DNA of 64,000 nt from Salinisphaera sp040361255 (GCF_040361255.1 NZ_APNG01000009.1:62001-126000); one strand, 5' to 3'. Shown: positions 9,087 to 18,368, counted from the stretch's first letter. Numbers and translations are program-made. The notes: generated by a model not told the origin, from the letters alone.

Positions 9087-9797
9087 ATGACACAGTCCGC
9101 ATCCCCGCGGGCCGTCGTACTGTTTTCCGGCGGTCTGGACTCGACCACCTGTCTGGCCCAGGCGAGGGCCGACGGCTACGATTGCTATGCGTTGAGCTTC
9201 GACTATGGCCAGCGCCATACGGCCGAACTGGCAGCAGCCCGCGCCTCTGTGCAGGCACACCCCTGGATCGCCGATCACAAGTGCGTACGCCTGGATTTCG
9301 ATGGCATGGGTGGTTCGGCGCTCACCGATGACACGATCGCGGTTCCCGAAGCGCCGAGCGATACGATTCCTGCCACTTATGTGCCGGCACGCAATACGGT
9401 GTTTCTATCGATTGCGCTGGGCTGGGCGGAGGTACTCGGTGCCGAGGCGATTTATATCGGCGTGAACGCGGTCGACTATTCCGGCTATCCGGACTGCCGG
9501 CCGGAATTCATCGCCGCATTCGAGCGCATGGCCCAGCTGGCCACGAAAGCTAGCGTACAGGACGGGCAACGCATTGCGATCGAAACGCCATTGATCGATC
9601 TCAGCAAGGCCGAGATCATTCTGAAAGGCCACGCGCTGGGTGTCGACTACGCGCGTACCGTGTCCTGTTATCAGGCCGATGCACAGGGCCGGGCCTGCGG
9701 TCGTTGCGACGCCTGCCGACTTCGTCAGGCCGGTTTTGCCCAGGCACAGGTGCCCGATCCGACAATTTATCAATCGGGCGCTGATTTTCCGGAATGA
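9087..9797 (+). CDS. queC: 7-cyano-7-deazaguanine synthase QueC
   Basis: A 236-residue enzyme that converts 7-carboxy-7-deazaguanine to preQ0 with ATP and ammonia in queuosine biosynthesis. The PP-loop SGGLDSTT lies at residues 14-21, and the zinc-binding cysteines cluster in SCYQADAQGRACGRCDACR near the C-terminus. The ATG at 9087 matches the family N-terminus; the longer upstream frame is unsupported. queE, which often lies between cpoB and queC in related bacteria, is absent here. Confidence 0.95.
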   Translation: MTQSASPRAVVLFSGGLDSTTCLAQARADGYDCYALSFDYGQRHTAELAAARASVQAHPWIADHKCVRLDFDGMGGSALTDDTIAVPEAPSDTIPATYVPARNTVFLSIALGWAEVLGAEAIYIGVNAVDYSGYPDCRPEFIAAFERMAQLATKASVQDGQRIAIETPLIDLSKAEIILKGHALGVDYARTVSCYQADAQGRACGRCDACRLRQAGFAQAQVPDPTIYQSGADFPE

Positions 9798-9822
9798 ATC
9801 GGGTATGATGCGCGCCCAATAC

Positions 9823-9898
9823 GGGCCGTTAGCTCAGTTGGTAGAGCAGTTGACTTTTAATCAATTGGTCGCAGGTTCGAATCCTGCACGGCCCACCA
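9823..9898 (+). tRNA. tRNA-Lys (anticodon UUU)
   Basis: A 76-nt cloverleaf. Acceptor arms GGGCCGT and ACGGCCC pair over 7 bp, the discriminator is A, and CCA is encoded. The anticodon stem GTTGA/TCAAT closes the loop CTTTTAA with anticodon TTT. The T-arm is GCAGG-TTCGAAT-CCTGC. It lies just after queC, as in pseudomonads and relatives. Confidence 0.97.
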
Positions 9899-9902
9899 AT
9901 TC

Positions 9903-9928
9903 AACCCGCTTCGACAGCGGGTTTTTTT
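9903..9928 (+). terminator. Intrinsic terminator after tRNA-Lys
   Basis: AACCCGCT and AGCGGGTT form an 8-bp stem around a 5-base loop, with a run of seven T residues at 9922-9928. It starts 4 bp after the tRNA CCA end and ends the tRNA transcript. Confidence 0.9.
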
Positions 9929-10059
9929 GTGTCTGGCCCAGGCGCGCAGGGCCTGCGAAAACGCTAGCGTGCCCAAGCACCTGATCATGATCAACGTGCA
10001 TTGCGTCGCGCGTGCAAGGCGCACGGCGGTCGGAGGTGACGACCGCCGTGGCTGCTCGC

Positions 10060-10572
10060 CTATTTGCGCCCGACCAGTTCGATCCAGTAGCCGTCTGGGT
10101 CCAGAACGAACGCGATATGGCTCATGCGCCCATCCTCGGGGCGTTTCTTGAAGGTCACGCCATTGGCGTCCATCCATTCGCAGGCGGCCTGCAGGTCCGG
10201 CACCGTAAAGCAGATATGGCCATAGCCCTGCGGTTCGTCGTTACCGTTGTGATAGCGCGCGTTCGGATCTTTCTCGGTACCCCAGTTATGGGTGAGTTCG
10301 AGCACGCCTTCACGGCCACTGACGTATTGGGCACGGGCATCCTTGTCCTGCGGTACGTCATCGCTGCCGGTACAGGCCAGGAAGTAGAGCGTGAACTCGC
10401 CTTCGGGCATGTCGACCGTGCGTAGCAGGCGCATACCGAAGACCTTGGTATAGAAGGCCAGGGAGGCTTCGGGATCGACGATGCGCACCATCGTGTGGTT
10501 GAAGATGAAGCCTTCGGTTTCGCTGGGCACCTCGGTGTGCACGCCGGGGCCGTCTTGCGTATTGAATGTCAT
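10060..10572 (-). CDS. gloA: Lactoylglutathione lyase (glyoxalase I)
   Basis: A 170-residue vicinal-oxygen-chelate enzyme that isomerises the glutathione-methylglyoxal hemithioacetal to S-lactoylglutathione. The four metal ligands are in the expected places: His26 (FNHTMVRI), Glu92 (GVLELTHNWG), His119 (GYGHICFTV) and Glu165 (GYWIELVG). Length fits the Ni/Zn glyoxalase I family. It is transcribed away from the tol/queC block, divergent from the thioesterase gene. Confidence 0.95.
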   Translation of the reverse strand: MTFNTQDGPGVHTEVPSETEGFIFNHTMVRIVDPEASLAFYTKVFGMRLLRTVDMPEGEFTLYFLACTGSDDVPQDKDARAQYVSGREGVLELTHNWGTEKDPNARYHNGNDEPQGYGHICFTVPDLQAACEWMDANGVTFKKRPEDGRMSHIAFVLDPDGYWIELVGRK

Positions 10573-10653
10573 TGTCTGGGTCTTGCCTTTGAAGGGAATG
10601 CGTGGCCTGTACTATGCACGAGCTACCCGATGACATGAAACAGGAGATTGCCG

Positions 10654-11088
10654 ATGTCGAAGTACTGGTACGGGCCGATGACACTGGATCGTCTGAACGC
10701 GGTCAACGAGCGCGACATGATCTCGCGGCTGGGGCTGGTATATACGGATGTCACCGACGACATGATCGAAGCCCGCTTCGAAATCGACGAGCGAACCCGC
10801 CAGCCCTTCGGCCTGCTGCATGGCGGCGTGTCCTGTGCGGTGTCGGAATCCATGGGCAGCGTCGCGGCCAACATGTGCGTGGACCGCGACAAGTTCGTAT
10901 GCGTGGGTATCGAGATCAACGCCAGCCATTTGCGCGGCGCCTCGTCGGGCATCGTGCGTGCACGGTGCACCCCCATTCGGGTGGGCCGGAGCACGCATGT
11001 ATGGCAGACCGACCTGTTCGACGATCACGACCGACATCTCTGTGTATCGCGTCTGACCGTGGCCGTGGTCGCCGCGCCGGATAGCTGA
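10654..11088 (+). CDS. Hotdog-fold acyl-CoA thioesterase (PaaI/YdiI-like)
   Basis: A 144-residue single hotdog domain. The motif GLLHGG (residues 53-58 counted from this start) and the following Glu in CAVSESMGSVAA match the catalytic pattern of the YdiI/MenI and PaaI thioesterases. The ATG at 10654 has AGGAG seven bases upstream; a TTG two codons earlier would sit too close to that site. The substrate cannot be read from the sequence. No menaquinone or phenylacetate genes are nearby, so a general acyl-CoA cleaning role is as likely as MenI activity. Confidence 0.82.
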   Translation: MSKYWYGPMTLDRLNAVNERDMISRLGLVYTDVTDDMIEARFEIDERTRQPFGLLHGGVSCAVSESMGSVAANMCVDRDKFVCVGIEINASHLRGASSGIVRARCTPIRVGRSTHVWQTDLFDDHDRHLCVSRLTVAVVAAPDS

Positions 11089-11235
11089 CGCGGCGGATGA
11101 ACCGGGTCCTGGCGCGCCTGCGCTGCGCGAGGTGTCAGCGTCGGGCTGCAGCCCTTGTGCCATAAAGGTCTGGCGCAACCACCGCGATCGATCGCAATAG
11201 GCTATAGTCGGGATAGAACACTAGGGGGAAGTAGT

Positions 11236-12882
11236 TTGAAAGCATCCGATCTTTTCGTTCGCTGCCTCGAGGAAGAAGGCGTCGAATACGTGTTTGGCGT
11301 ACCGGGCGAGGAAAATCTCGACCTGCTCGAATCGCTCAGAAACAGCGATATCGACCTGGTAGTGACCCGGCATGAGCAACACGCGGCCTTCATGGCGGCC
11401 ACCTACGGACGCCTGACCGGGCGAGCTGGCGTGTGTCTGTCGACGCTGGGGCCGGGTGCGACCAATCTGCTGACCGGCATCGCCTATGCCCAGCTGGGCG
11501 GCATGCCCTTGTTTGCCATCACCGGCCAGAAAGCGCTGCGCGACAATCGCCAGGGCAAGTTCCAGCTTATCGATGTGGTGGACACCTTCAAGCCGTTGAC
11601 CAAATGGAACTACTCGGTCACCGATAGCGGTGTCATCCCGCGCTGTGTACGCCACGCATTCAAGGTGGCCGAGAGCGAACGCCCGGGTGCGGTGCATCTG
11701 GAACTGCCCGAAGATATCGCCGGCGAACAGATCGAACCCAGCGTTGCCCAGCAACGGGTGACGCTACGCCGACCCAATGCCGACGACCAGGCCACCGAGC
11801 AGGCTGCGGACATGATTCGCGCCGCGCGCCAGCCGATCATCGTCTATTCCGCGGGCGCCAACCGTAAACGTATTACCGAGCAGCTGCAGGCCTTTGTCGA
11901 GGCGACCGGTCTGTTCGCGATCGGCACCCAGATGGGCAAGGGCGTACTGGCCGACGATCATCCGCAGAGCCTGTTCTGCATGGGCATTCACAAGCACGAC
12001 TATGTGCATAGCGCGATCGACGAGGCGGATCTGGTCATTACGCTGGGCTACGACGTGGTCGAATACCCGCCCGCGGTCTGGAACGCGGACAAGAGCAAGG
12101 CGATTCTGCATATCGACTTCGTGCCCGCCGATCCGGACGAGTACTACAGTCCCGCCCACGAAGTAATCGGCGATATTTCCAATACGCTCAAGAGTTTGCG
12201 CGCGCGACTCGACGGTACGCACTTCGATACCACGCGCCTGGGCCGTTTGCGTGACCACGTCAATACGCTGCTGCACGAAAACGAGCCGGCCGACAGCTTT
12301 CCGCCCACCCCGCAGCGCATCGTGCGCGAGGTACGCGAGGTCATGGGCCGGCGTGACATCATCAGTCTCGATAACGGCATCTACAAGATCTGGTTCGCAC
12401 GCGCGTACCCGGCCTTCGAGCACAATACCGTGCTGCTGGACAACGCGCTGGCGAGCATGGGTGCCGGACTTGCAGCAGCGATGGCAGCCAAGATGGTGCA
12501 CGGCGACCGCCGCGTGCTGGCGATTTGTGGCGACGGCGGGTTCATGATGAACAGCCAGGATATGGAAACCGCGGTCCGGCTGGGTCTGGACCTGGTGGTC
12601 CTGCTCGTACGCGACGACGGCTACGGCTTCATCCGCTGGAAACAGGCCGGCGCCGGCTTCGATAACTTCGGCATGGGGTTTGGTAACCCCGACTTCGTGG
12701 CGTATGCCGAGGCCTATGGCGCGCGCGGCATACGCGTCGAGGCGGGCGACCGTTTAGGCGATGTGCTCACGCGGGCGTATGAACACGGCGGCGTGGTGCT
12801 CGTGGACTGTCCGATCGACTACAGCGTGAACAGCGAGCTCGATGTGGAGCACCATGTCGATCGCGCTGTGCTCGACGGCTGA
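11236..12882 (+). CDS. ThDP-dependent acetolactate synthase large-subunit-like enzyme
   Basis: A 548-residue three-domain ThDP enzyme. The catalytic Glu47 lies in VVTRHEQHAAFM. The central FAD/nucleotide-like domain covers about residues 190-330. The ThDP motif begins GDGGFMMNSQDM near residue 432 and ends at about 462 in VRDDGYGFIRWKQ, where the usual Asn of the motif is replaced by Asp. The start is a TTG with AGGGGGA six bases upstream; no in-frame ATG fits. No small subunit or acetolactate decarboxylase is adjacent, so a catabolic-type or other pyruvate-condensing role is plausible but unproven. Confidence 0.8.
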   Translation: MKASDLFVRCLEEEGVEYVFGVPGEENLDLLESLRNSDIDLVVTRHEQHAAFMAATYGRLTGRAGVCLSTLGPGATNLLTGIAYAQLGGMPLFAITGQKALRDNRQGKFQLIDVVDTFKPLTKWNYSVTDSGVIPRCVRHAFKVAESERPGAVHLELPEDIAGEQIEPSVAQQRVTLRRPNADDQATEQAADMIRAARQPIIVYSAGANRKRITEQLQAFVEATGLFAIGTQMGKGVLADDHPQSLFCMGIHKHDYVHSAIDEADLVITLGYDVVEYPPAVWNADKSKAILHIDFVPADPDEYYSPAHEVIGDISNTLKSLRARLDGTHFDTTRLGRLRDHVNTLLHENEPADSFPPTPQRIVREVREVMGRRDIISLDNGIYKIWFARAYPAFEHNTVLLDNALASMGAGLAAAMAAKMVHGDRRVLAICGDGGFMMNSQDMETAVRLGLDLVVLLVRDDGYGFIRWKQAGAGFDNFGMGFGNPDFVAYAEAYGARGIRVEAGDRLGDVLTRAYEHGGVVLVDCPIDYSVNSELDVEHHVDRAVLDG

Positions 12883-12905
12883 ACGGGACGGGCCATCGTG
12901 AGCGC

Positions 12906-15479
12906 GTGGGCATGATGCACGCTGACGATCAGCCCTCGTCACGGCCGGGCGCACTGCGCGCGATCGAGGCCCGGTCGTTCGACGATCTCGCCGCGCTATT
13001 ACCCGAGCTCTGCCGTGCGGCCGCCGAGCTACTTGATGTCGCACGTGTATCGGTCTGGCTGTTCGGGCGCGATCTGCGGCGTCTGAATCAGATCCATGTT
13101 CATCCGCATCGGCGCGAGATCGCGGGGCGCCTCGTACTGGATGTGTCGCCGCAACACGATTACATCGCCTCACTCGATCGAACCGGCACGTTCTGCATGA
13201 CCGATGCGGCCGCGTTGTCGCCGGCGTCGCGGGATCTGTTCGCCGACTATCTCGAAGAGCGTTCGATCGTGGCCATGCTGGATGCGGCGATCGTCGTGCG
13301 CGGCCAGCTCGTGGGCGTGCTGTGTCACGAACATCACCGCGTGCGCCAGTGGCGCGGTTTTGAAAATACATGGGCCCGGCGTTTCGCCGCGATCATCGCA
13401 ACCACGATCGAGCGCGCGCGCGAGCGCGCCACACAAAGCGACGATCGGCGTTTTCGCCAGGTGGTCGATGCCGCCCAGGACGCGATCGCGTTGTCCACGC
13501 CCAAGGGAACGCTCGAATATCTGAATCCGGCCGCGCGTCACGCCCTCGGCCTGGCGCCCGACGAGCCGCTTGGCAAGCGCGCCATGCAAGATCTGCTCGC
13601 TGCGAGCGGCCAATCACGCTTGCGTGAGCGCGTTTTCGCCGATTTGGGGCGGGTCGGCGTATGGAGCGGCACACTCGCGCTGCCGGGCGTCGACGGACAG
13701 TCGTTGGACGTCGCGGTCAACGTACAAATGCAGGGCGGCGACAGTCGACACGAACCGTATCTGATCTGGCATATCGGCGATTTCGCCCAACAGCTAGAGC
13801 TCGGGCGCCAAATCGCCGAAGTGCGCAGCCGTTACGAAACCACCTTCGCCAGCACGGGCGAGAGCCTGTTTCATGTCGATGCGCGCGGTCGTATTCTCGA
13901 TACCGATGAAGGCTTTCGCCGGATGTTGGGGTATACGCACGACCAGCACGCGCTGCTGACCCTGCAGGACTTGAGCGAAACTCATGCCGCGGCCGGTATC
14001 GAGCATGATCTGATGCTGACTCGGCAGACCGGCCACCACCTATGTGGCGAGCGCCGGCTCAAACACGCAAGTGGCCATTGGGTGATCGTGCAGTTGTCGA
14101 TGGTTCGGGCCGGCGAGGGCGGTCACGAGGCCATTACCGTGCGCCTGCGCGATATCAGCGAACTGGTCGCCCAGCGCGATGAAATGGAACGGCTGGCGTA
14201 TTACGACCCGCTCACGGGCCTTGCGAACAGCAATCTGCTGCGCGATAGCGCCGAGCGCATGCTCGTGGACAGCGTACAGGCCGATCGACAACTGTCGTTC
14301 GTACTGCTGAAAGTCGAGCGCTGGGAACGCATTCTCGATAGTCATGGCTATCACGTAGCCGAAGGCATCATCCGTGAAATCGGGCAACGCCTGACCGCGG
14401 CATTCAAACACCGCGATGTGTTGCTCGCGCGGGTACTTAACGGTCTCGAAATCGGCCTGCTGTTCGACCAGAAAGCCGAATCGCTCGAGCACGTGATCGC
14501 GAGCGCCAACGCGGCCTTCCACCGCACCTTCTGTGCCGATCAGGATCGTATTCAGCTGAGTGTGCGTAGCGGTAGCGCCCAGGCACCACGCGATGCGGTC
14601 AACTTCAAGGACCTGTCACGTTGCGCGGGGCTGGCTCTGCGCCGAGCGGGTCGCGCCAGTACGCGCCATTGCCGTTACGAACTCGCCCATTCGAGCCGAA
14701 TAAAAGACGACCGCCTGCTCGAGGACGATTTGCGCAAGGCGCTGACCAGCAGCGAACTCTCGCTGTGCTACCAACCGATTCGGGCTGTCGTACGCAATGA
14801 CGCCTGGAGTGCGGTCGAAGCGCTCATGCGCTGGCAACATCCGCAGTTGGGTGCGATCGCGCCGGATGACTTCATTGCCCTGGCCGAAGAAAGCGGGCTG
14901 GTGGTCGATCTCGACCGGCGCGCGCTCAGCGAGGGTTGCCAGGCCGCGGTCGATTGGCGGGACACGATCGGGCCGGTGCGCGTGTCAGTGAACATGTCCG
15001 CGCTCACGCTCATGGATCCCCGTGTCGTGGATATGGTCCATGAGGTACTCGAACAGTCCGGACTGCGCCCGGATCGCTTGTGTATCGAGGTTACCGAAAC
15101 AGCGGTCATGCGCGATCGCGTGCATGCCGCGGCGGTGCTCGAGCAGTTGCACGCGCTCGGTGTGTTCATCGCCCTCGACGATTTCGGCACCGGGTATTCG
15201 TCGCTGGCGTATCTCAAGTATCTGCCGGTCGATGTGCTCAAGATCGACCGTGACTTCATTAACGGGATCGGCACCGACAACCGCGACGAACGCACCATTC
15301 AGGCGATCATCCGCCTCGGCCACGATCTGGGCCTGCACGTGGTCGCCGAAGGCGTGGAAACACGGCGCCAGTATCGCTGGCTGGCCGAACACAGTGTCGA
15401 GTTCGTACAAGGTTATTATCTGGCCCGGCCGATGCCCATAGCGGCACTATTGGAAACCGGCGTGCCGCCTGCGCTCTAG
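12906..15479 (+). CDS. GAF-PAS-PAS-GGDEF-EAL cyclic-di-GMP signalling protein
   Basis: An 857-residue cytoplasmic sensor. An N-terminal GAF domain covers about residues 20-180, two PAS domains cover about 185-300 and 305-425, a GGDEF-type domain covers about 425-590, and an EAL domain covers 610-850. The GGDEF signature is degenerate (NGLEI near residue 510), so cyclase activity is unlikely. The EAL domain keeps EALMRW, SVNMS, EVTETAVM, DDFGTGYSS, KIDRDF and AEGVET, as an active c-di-GMP phosphodiesterase should. No membrane segment is seen. The GTG at 12906 or the ATGs at 12912 and 12915 could be the start; none has a strong ribosome site. Confidence 0.88.
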   Translation: MGMMHADDQPSSRPGALRAIEARSFDDLAALLPELCRAAAELLDVARVSVWLFGRDLRRLNQIHVHPHRREIAGRLVLDVSPQHDYIASLDRTGTFCMTDAAALSPASRDLFADYLEERSIVAMLDAAIVVRGQLVGVLCHEHHRVRQWRGFENTWARRFAAIIATTIERARERATQSDDRRFRQVVDAAQDAIALSTPKGTLEYLNPAARHALGLAPDEPLGKRAMQDLLAASGQSRLRERVFADLGRVGVWSGTLALPGVDGQSLDVAVNVQMQGGDSRHEPYLIWHIGDFAQQLELGRQIAEVRSRYETTFASTGESLFHVDARGRILDTDEGFRRMLGYTHDQHALLTLQDLSETHAAAGIEHDLMLTRQTGHHLCGERRLKHASGHWVIVQLSMVRAGEGGHEAITVRLRDISELVAQRDEMERLAYYDPLTGLANSNLLRDSAERMLVDSVQADRQLSFVLLKVERWERILDSHGYHVAEGIIREIGQRLTAAFKHRDVLLARVLNGLEIGLLFDQKAESLEHVIASANAAFHRTFCADQDRIQLSVRSGSAQAPRDAVNFKDLSRCAGLALRRAGRASTRHCRYELAHSSRIKDDRLLEDDLRKALTSSELSLCYQPIRAVVRNDAWSAVEALMRWQHPQLGAIAPDDFIALAEESGLVVDLDRRALSEGCQAAVDWRDTIGPVRVSVNMSALTLMDPRVVDMVHEVLEQSGLRPDRLCIEVTETAVMRDRVHAAAVLEQLHALGVFIALDDFGTGYSSLAYLKYLPVDVLKIDRDFINGIGTDNRDERTIQAIIRLGHDLGLHVVAEGVETRRQYRWLAEHSVEFVQGYYLARPMPIAALLETGVPPAL

Positions 15480-15520
15480 GGGCTGCGCATGGCGCCATGA
15501 TCGGTTAGCATAGCGGCCAC

Positions 15521-15607
15521 GCCGTCGTGGTGGAATTGGTAGACACGCTAGGTTTAGGTCCTAGTAGCCGAGAGGCTGTGGGGGTTCAAGTCCCTCCGAC
15601 GGCACCA
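15521..15607 (+). tRNA. tRNA-Leu (anticodon UAG)
   Basis: An 87-nt class II tRNA. Acceptor arms GCCGTCG and CGACGGC pair over 7 bp and CCA is encoded at 15605-15607. The anticodon stem CTAGG/CCTAG closes the loop TTTAGGT with anticodon TAG. A long variable arm (TAGCCGAGAGGCTGT) precedes the T-arm GGGGG-TTCAAGT-CCCTC, as expected for leucine tRNAs. Confidence 0.97.
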
Positions 15608-15633
15608 TCGCTCGCGCACTTACAGGCTGTCGC

Positions 15634-16128
15634 ATGCGTGCACGCCAGGCCGGAATCGGTATTACCCTGTTCTTCGTGCTGGCCGTGCTGGCAACGGCTA
15701 CTGCGGGGCCGCGCGGCCACTACGATCGCGCGGCGCCAGCCGACAAGGCCTTCGTCGATGTGGTGCTGGATCTGGAACAGGCGATCGGCCAACACAATTT
15801 CGCCATTACCGCGCGTAATGAAATCGGCCAGGCCATTCGCCAGCGCGGCCATGCGGACTTTGGCGATGCCACGATCGTGCATTTCTGCAATCTCGAATAT
15901 GCCCGGCGCGTGATTGCGATCGATCCCGATCTTATTCTTTACATGCCCTGTCGCATCGCGGTGTTCGACAAGGGCACTCGCGTGCATGTCGCGAGCTGGT
16001 TATTGCCGACCGACACGCACGAGGCGCAGTTCAATGCGCTCGCCGGCGAAATCAACACGCATATCCGCGCCATTGTGGATGCGGCCGTCGTGCCGATTGT
16101 CGCGCCCGCGAACCCACCGCAGGATTAG
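15634..16128 (+). CDS. Exported DUF302 domain protein
   Basis: A 164-residue protein with an N-terminal signal sequence or anchor (about residues 1-24). A DUF302-type alpha/beta domain follows, visible in the order HNFAITARNEIGQAIRQRG, IVHFCNLEYARRVIAIDP, LILYMPCRIAVFDKG and VHVASWL. DUF302 proteins occur near redox and methylotrophy genes but have no agreed function. It lies 26 bp after tRNA-Leu and converges on the xoxF cluster. Confidence 0.78.
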   Translation: MRARQAGIGITLFFVLAVLATATAGPRGHYDRAAPADKAFVDVVLDLEQAIGQHNFAITARNEIGQAIRQRGHADFGDATIVHFCNLEYARRVIAIDPDLILYMPCRIAVFDKGTRVHVASWLLPTDTHEAQFNALAGEINTHIRAIVDAAVVPIVAPANPPQD

Positions 16129-16133
16129 CGGCT

Positions 16134-16733
16134 TCACTCAGCCGCGGTTGCCTGCCGATCCGGCTGTTTTGCCTGGGCCGCCTGGCGGGAATGATAGTTC
16201 GCCGGCAGGCTGTGATTGACGAGATAGAGGGCAGCCGCACGCCAGGTAGGGTCGGTATTGCCGCGCATGTCGACCGACGCACCACCGACCGCCTCGCCGC
16301 GTTGTACGTCGTAGAGCGTGGCGTTGATATTGATGATGAGGTTGCTGACTTTTTGCACCCAGCCGGTCATTACCAGATCGGCGCCAGCCGCACGCCCCAG
16401 ATCGATCTCGCAGCCGTTACAGGCATACAGATAGCGATAACTTTGCTGGGCGTCGGCGATCGCGCTTTCGATGCCTTGCGCATCGACGAGCGTGAAATCG
16501 GTTTGTGCGGCCAGCGCGCGATGCACGATCGCCTCGGTGCGCCGTAGGCGGGCGACATCGGCAGCGAGCGGGCCGTGGTTCATATCCCCTTGAAGGCTGG
16601 TATCGACCATGTCGAAGGGCAGTACCAGCAATGTCCTCGCAGGGCCCGACGGTCGTTCAGTCGCACTGGCAAGCGCGCACCAGCCGATCAGGATCGCCGC
16701 CGGTATCCACAGCCACCGGCGGCGTTTTCTCAT
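16134..16733 (-). CDS. Exported DUF2380/DUF3280-type protein of the XoxF cluster
   Basis: A 199-residue protein with a Lys/Arg-rich signal peptide (about residues 1-25). The LLVLPFDMVDTSLQG opening, the CNGCEIDLGRAAGADLVMTGWVQKVSNLIININ core and the final DMRGNTDPTWRAA segment are typical of a family found beside PQQ-dependent dehydrogenases. The two cysteines in CNGC are conserved-looking. Function is unknown. It is the last gene of the operon and overlaps its upstream neighbour by 4 bp. Confidence 0.72.
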   Translation of the reverse strand: MRKRRRWLWIPAAILIGWCALASATERPSGPARTLLVLPFDMVDTSLQGDMNHGPLAADVARLRRTEAIVHRALAAQTDFTLVDAQGIESAIADAQQSYRYLYACNGCEIDLGRAAGADLVMTGWVQKVSNLIININATLYDVQRGEAVGGASVDMRGNTDPTWRAAALYLVNHSLPANYHSRQAAQAKQPDRQATAAE

Positions 16734-17464
16734 TGCGCCACACCCGTACGCGTAGCCGTGGCATCGAGGGTCAGGCGATCGGATACGGCGGGTCGGCCGT
16801 CGGCCGCGGGTGTTTGCGCGCGTAGCTCGAGCACGCCACCGGGCACCGCGTCGGATAACAAAAAGGTATAACGCCGTGCCAGCGCTTGTGCCACGTCATC
16901 GCGGTGATCCTGTTCGCCCGCGTACGGCGTGAGTTCGATACGTTCGACATCGATGGGTTTGCCGTCGTACGTGGCGCGCGCTCGGCTAACCGTTGCAGCG
17001 TCCTCGAGCGCGAACTTCACGCGGCGCTGAAAATAGCGCCAGCTCCCGCCGGTACGCCGGGCCAGCTCGGTGACGTCGTTTTGCAGAAACATCATGATCA
17101 CGGGATTGCCGCGGGCGTTGTCGATATCGGGCATATAGCGATGCCGATCGCCGCTTAGAAAATCCACACGCACGTGCTTGCCGTTTTGTTCGCCCACGTC
17201 GATCTGCAGATCGACGTGGTCGGTATAGTCCGTGTCTTCGTCTGCCGTGTCGCCATCTTGGTGGACGAACTTGTATTCAAGCCGGGCGGGCGTGTTCAGA
17301 CCCTGTAGATGATCGGTCATGAACAACAGACGGTTCGCTTTCGAAAACGTGGCGTCGTTTTCGTTGCCGGAGCCGGATTGTGCCGCCAGCGCGCTGGCGC
17401 CGAACATGAGCAGGAGCGCAACAACGCCACGCTGCAACAGGCGGGGGCAGGGCAATTCAATCAT
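16730..17464 (-). CDS. Exported protein of unknown function in the XoxF cluster
   Basis: A 244-residue protein with a signal peptide ending near ALAAQ (about residue 30). The body carries a DYTDHVDLQIDVGEQNGKHVRVD segment and the stretch YMPDIDNARGNPVIMMFLQND, followed by WRYFQRRVKFAL. I recognise these as recurring next to quinoprotein dehydrogenase genes, but no catalytic motif is apparent. The ATG at 17464 gives a clean signal peptide; the frame is open 28 codons further upstream into xoxJ. It overlaps xoxJ by 8 bp. Confidence 0.65.
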   Translation of the reverse strand: MIELPCPRLLQRGVVALLLMFGASALAAQSGSGNENDATFSKANRLLFMTDHLQGLNTPARLEYKFVHQDGDTADEDTDYTDHVDLQIDVGEQNGKHVRVDFLSGDRHRYMPDIDNARGNPVIMMFLQNDVTELARRTGGSWRYFQRRVKFALEDAATVSRARATYDGKPIDVERIELTPYAGEQDHRDDVAQALARRYTFLLSDAVPGGVLELRAQTPAADGRPAVSDRLTLDATATRTGVAQ

Positions 17465-18368
17465 CGTCGTCTTCTTGTACGTGGCGGTCGACCTCGCGCA
17501 GCGGTACCCGTGGCACGCCGTAGTCGTCGAGGATGGCGACGATTTCATCGTGGTTGTCGTCGATGAGCTGCTGGACCGTATTCAGCCAGGCATCGTTGCC
17601 ATAACGCACCCCCATGGATACGGGGAAATCGAATAGGGGCCCGTCTTCACGCGAAAACGGTACGACGGCGATATCGACGCTGTCGATCTGTTTTGCGTAG
17701 TAGCCGGCGATCGGCCCCCAGACGACGGCGATATCGATATCGCCGTTGACCAGATCCTTGGACACCATGTCGGCCGGATCGGAGTCATAGCCGCCGGATT
17801 GGGCGCGATAGCTGACGATCTGACCGATCATGCCGTGCTGGATGATCCAGTCCCCGGCCGGCGAGCCGGTGAATACGCCGATACGCAGATCCTGTTTCTT
17901 CGCGGCCGGCAGATCGAGTAGATCGGCAGGCTTTTCGATCGAATCCAGCCCATGGCCTTTGACATAGGCCAGCGTGTAGGTCGATCGATAATAGGGCAGG
18001 GTCGTCTTGCCCACTTCGAAGGCACTGCCCACGCTGATGATCAAATCGCAGGCATAGCGATTCTTGTCCGGCAGCCAGCGCTTGAGGGTATTGCGCCCGA
18101 AACCCATCTGCTCGGGCATCCAGGTGTATTCAACAGGCACACCGAGTTTTTCGCCGAACAGGGCGGCAATACGATTTTCGAAGCCTTCCCGCTTGTCGTT
18201 GGAAAACGGCATGTTGCTGGGGTCGGCGCACACGCGTAGCGCCTCGGCCGCGGGGTTTTCAACGCTGCGATCGTCGGCTGCAGCGGTCATGCTTACGCCC
18301 GCCAGCGCAAGAATCGAAAAAAGCGCGAACCCCCCAAGCCGGCGGGTAAATGCAGTACTCGTCATCAT
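17457..18368 (-). CDS. xoxJ: XoxJ/MoxJ-like periplasmic binding protein
   Basis: A 303-residue protein with a signal peptide (about residues 1-32) and a type II solute-binding fold: LRVCADPSNMPFSN at the N-terminus, GRNTLKRWLP, DLIISVGS, and a second lobe with IGVFTGSPAGDWI and GDIDIAVVWGPIAGYYA. This is the quinoprotein-dehydrogenase-associated binding-protein family, which is proposed to help activate XoxF rather than serve an ABC importer. No permease is nearby. The first of two adjacent ATGs overlaps the upstream stop as ATGA, so I used it. The C-terminus ends in an acidic tail. Confidence 0.86.
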   Translation of the reverse strand: MMTSTAFTRRLGGFALFSILALAGVSMTAAADDRSVENPAAEALRVCADPSNMPFSNDKREGFENRIAALFGEKLGVPVEYTWMPEQMGFGRNTLKRWLPDKNRYACDLIISVGSAFEVGKTTLPYYRSTYTLAYVKGHGLDSIEKPADLLDLPAAKKQDLRIGVFTGSPAGDWIIQHGMIGQIVSYRAQSGGYDSDPADMVSKDLVNGDIDIAVVWGPIAGYYAKQIDSVDIAVVPFSREDGPLFDFPVSMGVRYGNDAWLNTVQQLIDDNHDEIVAILDDYGVPRVPLREVDRHVQEDDDD

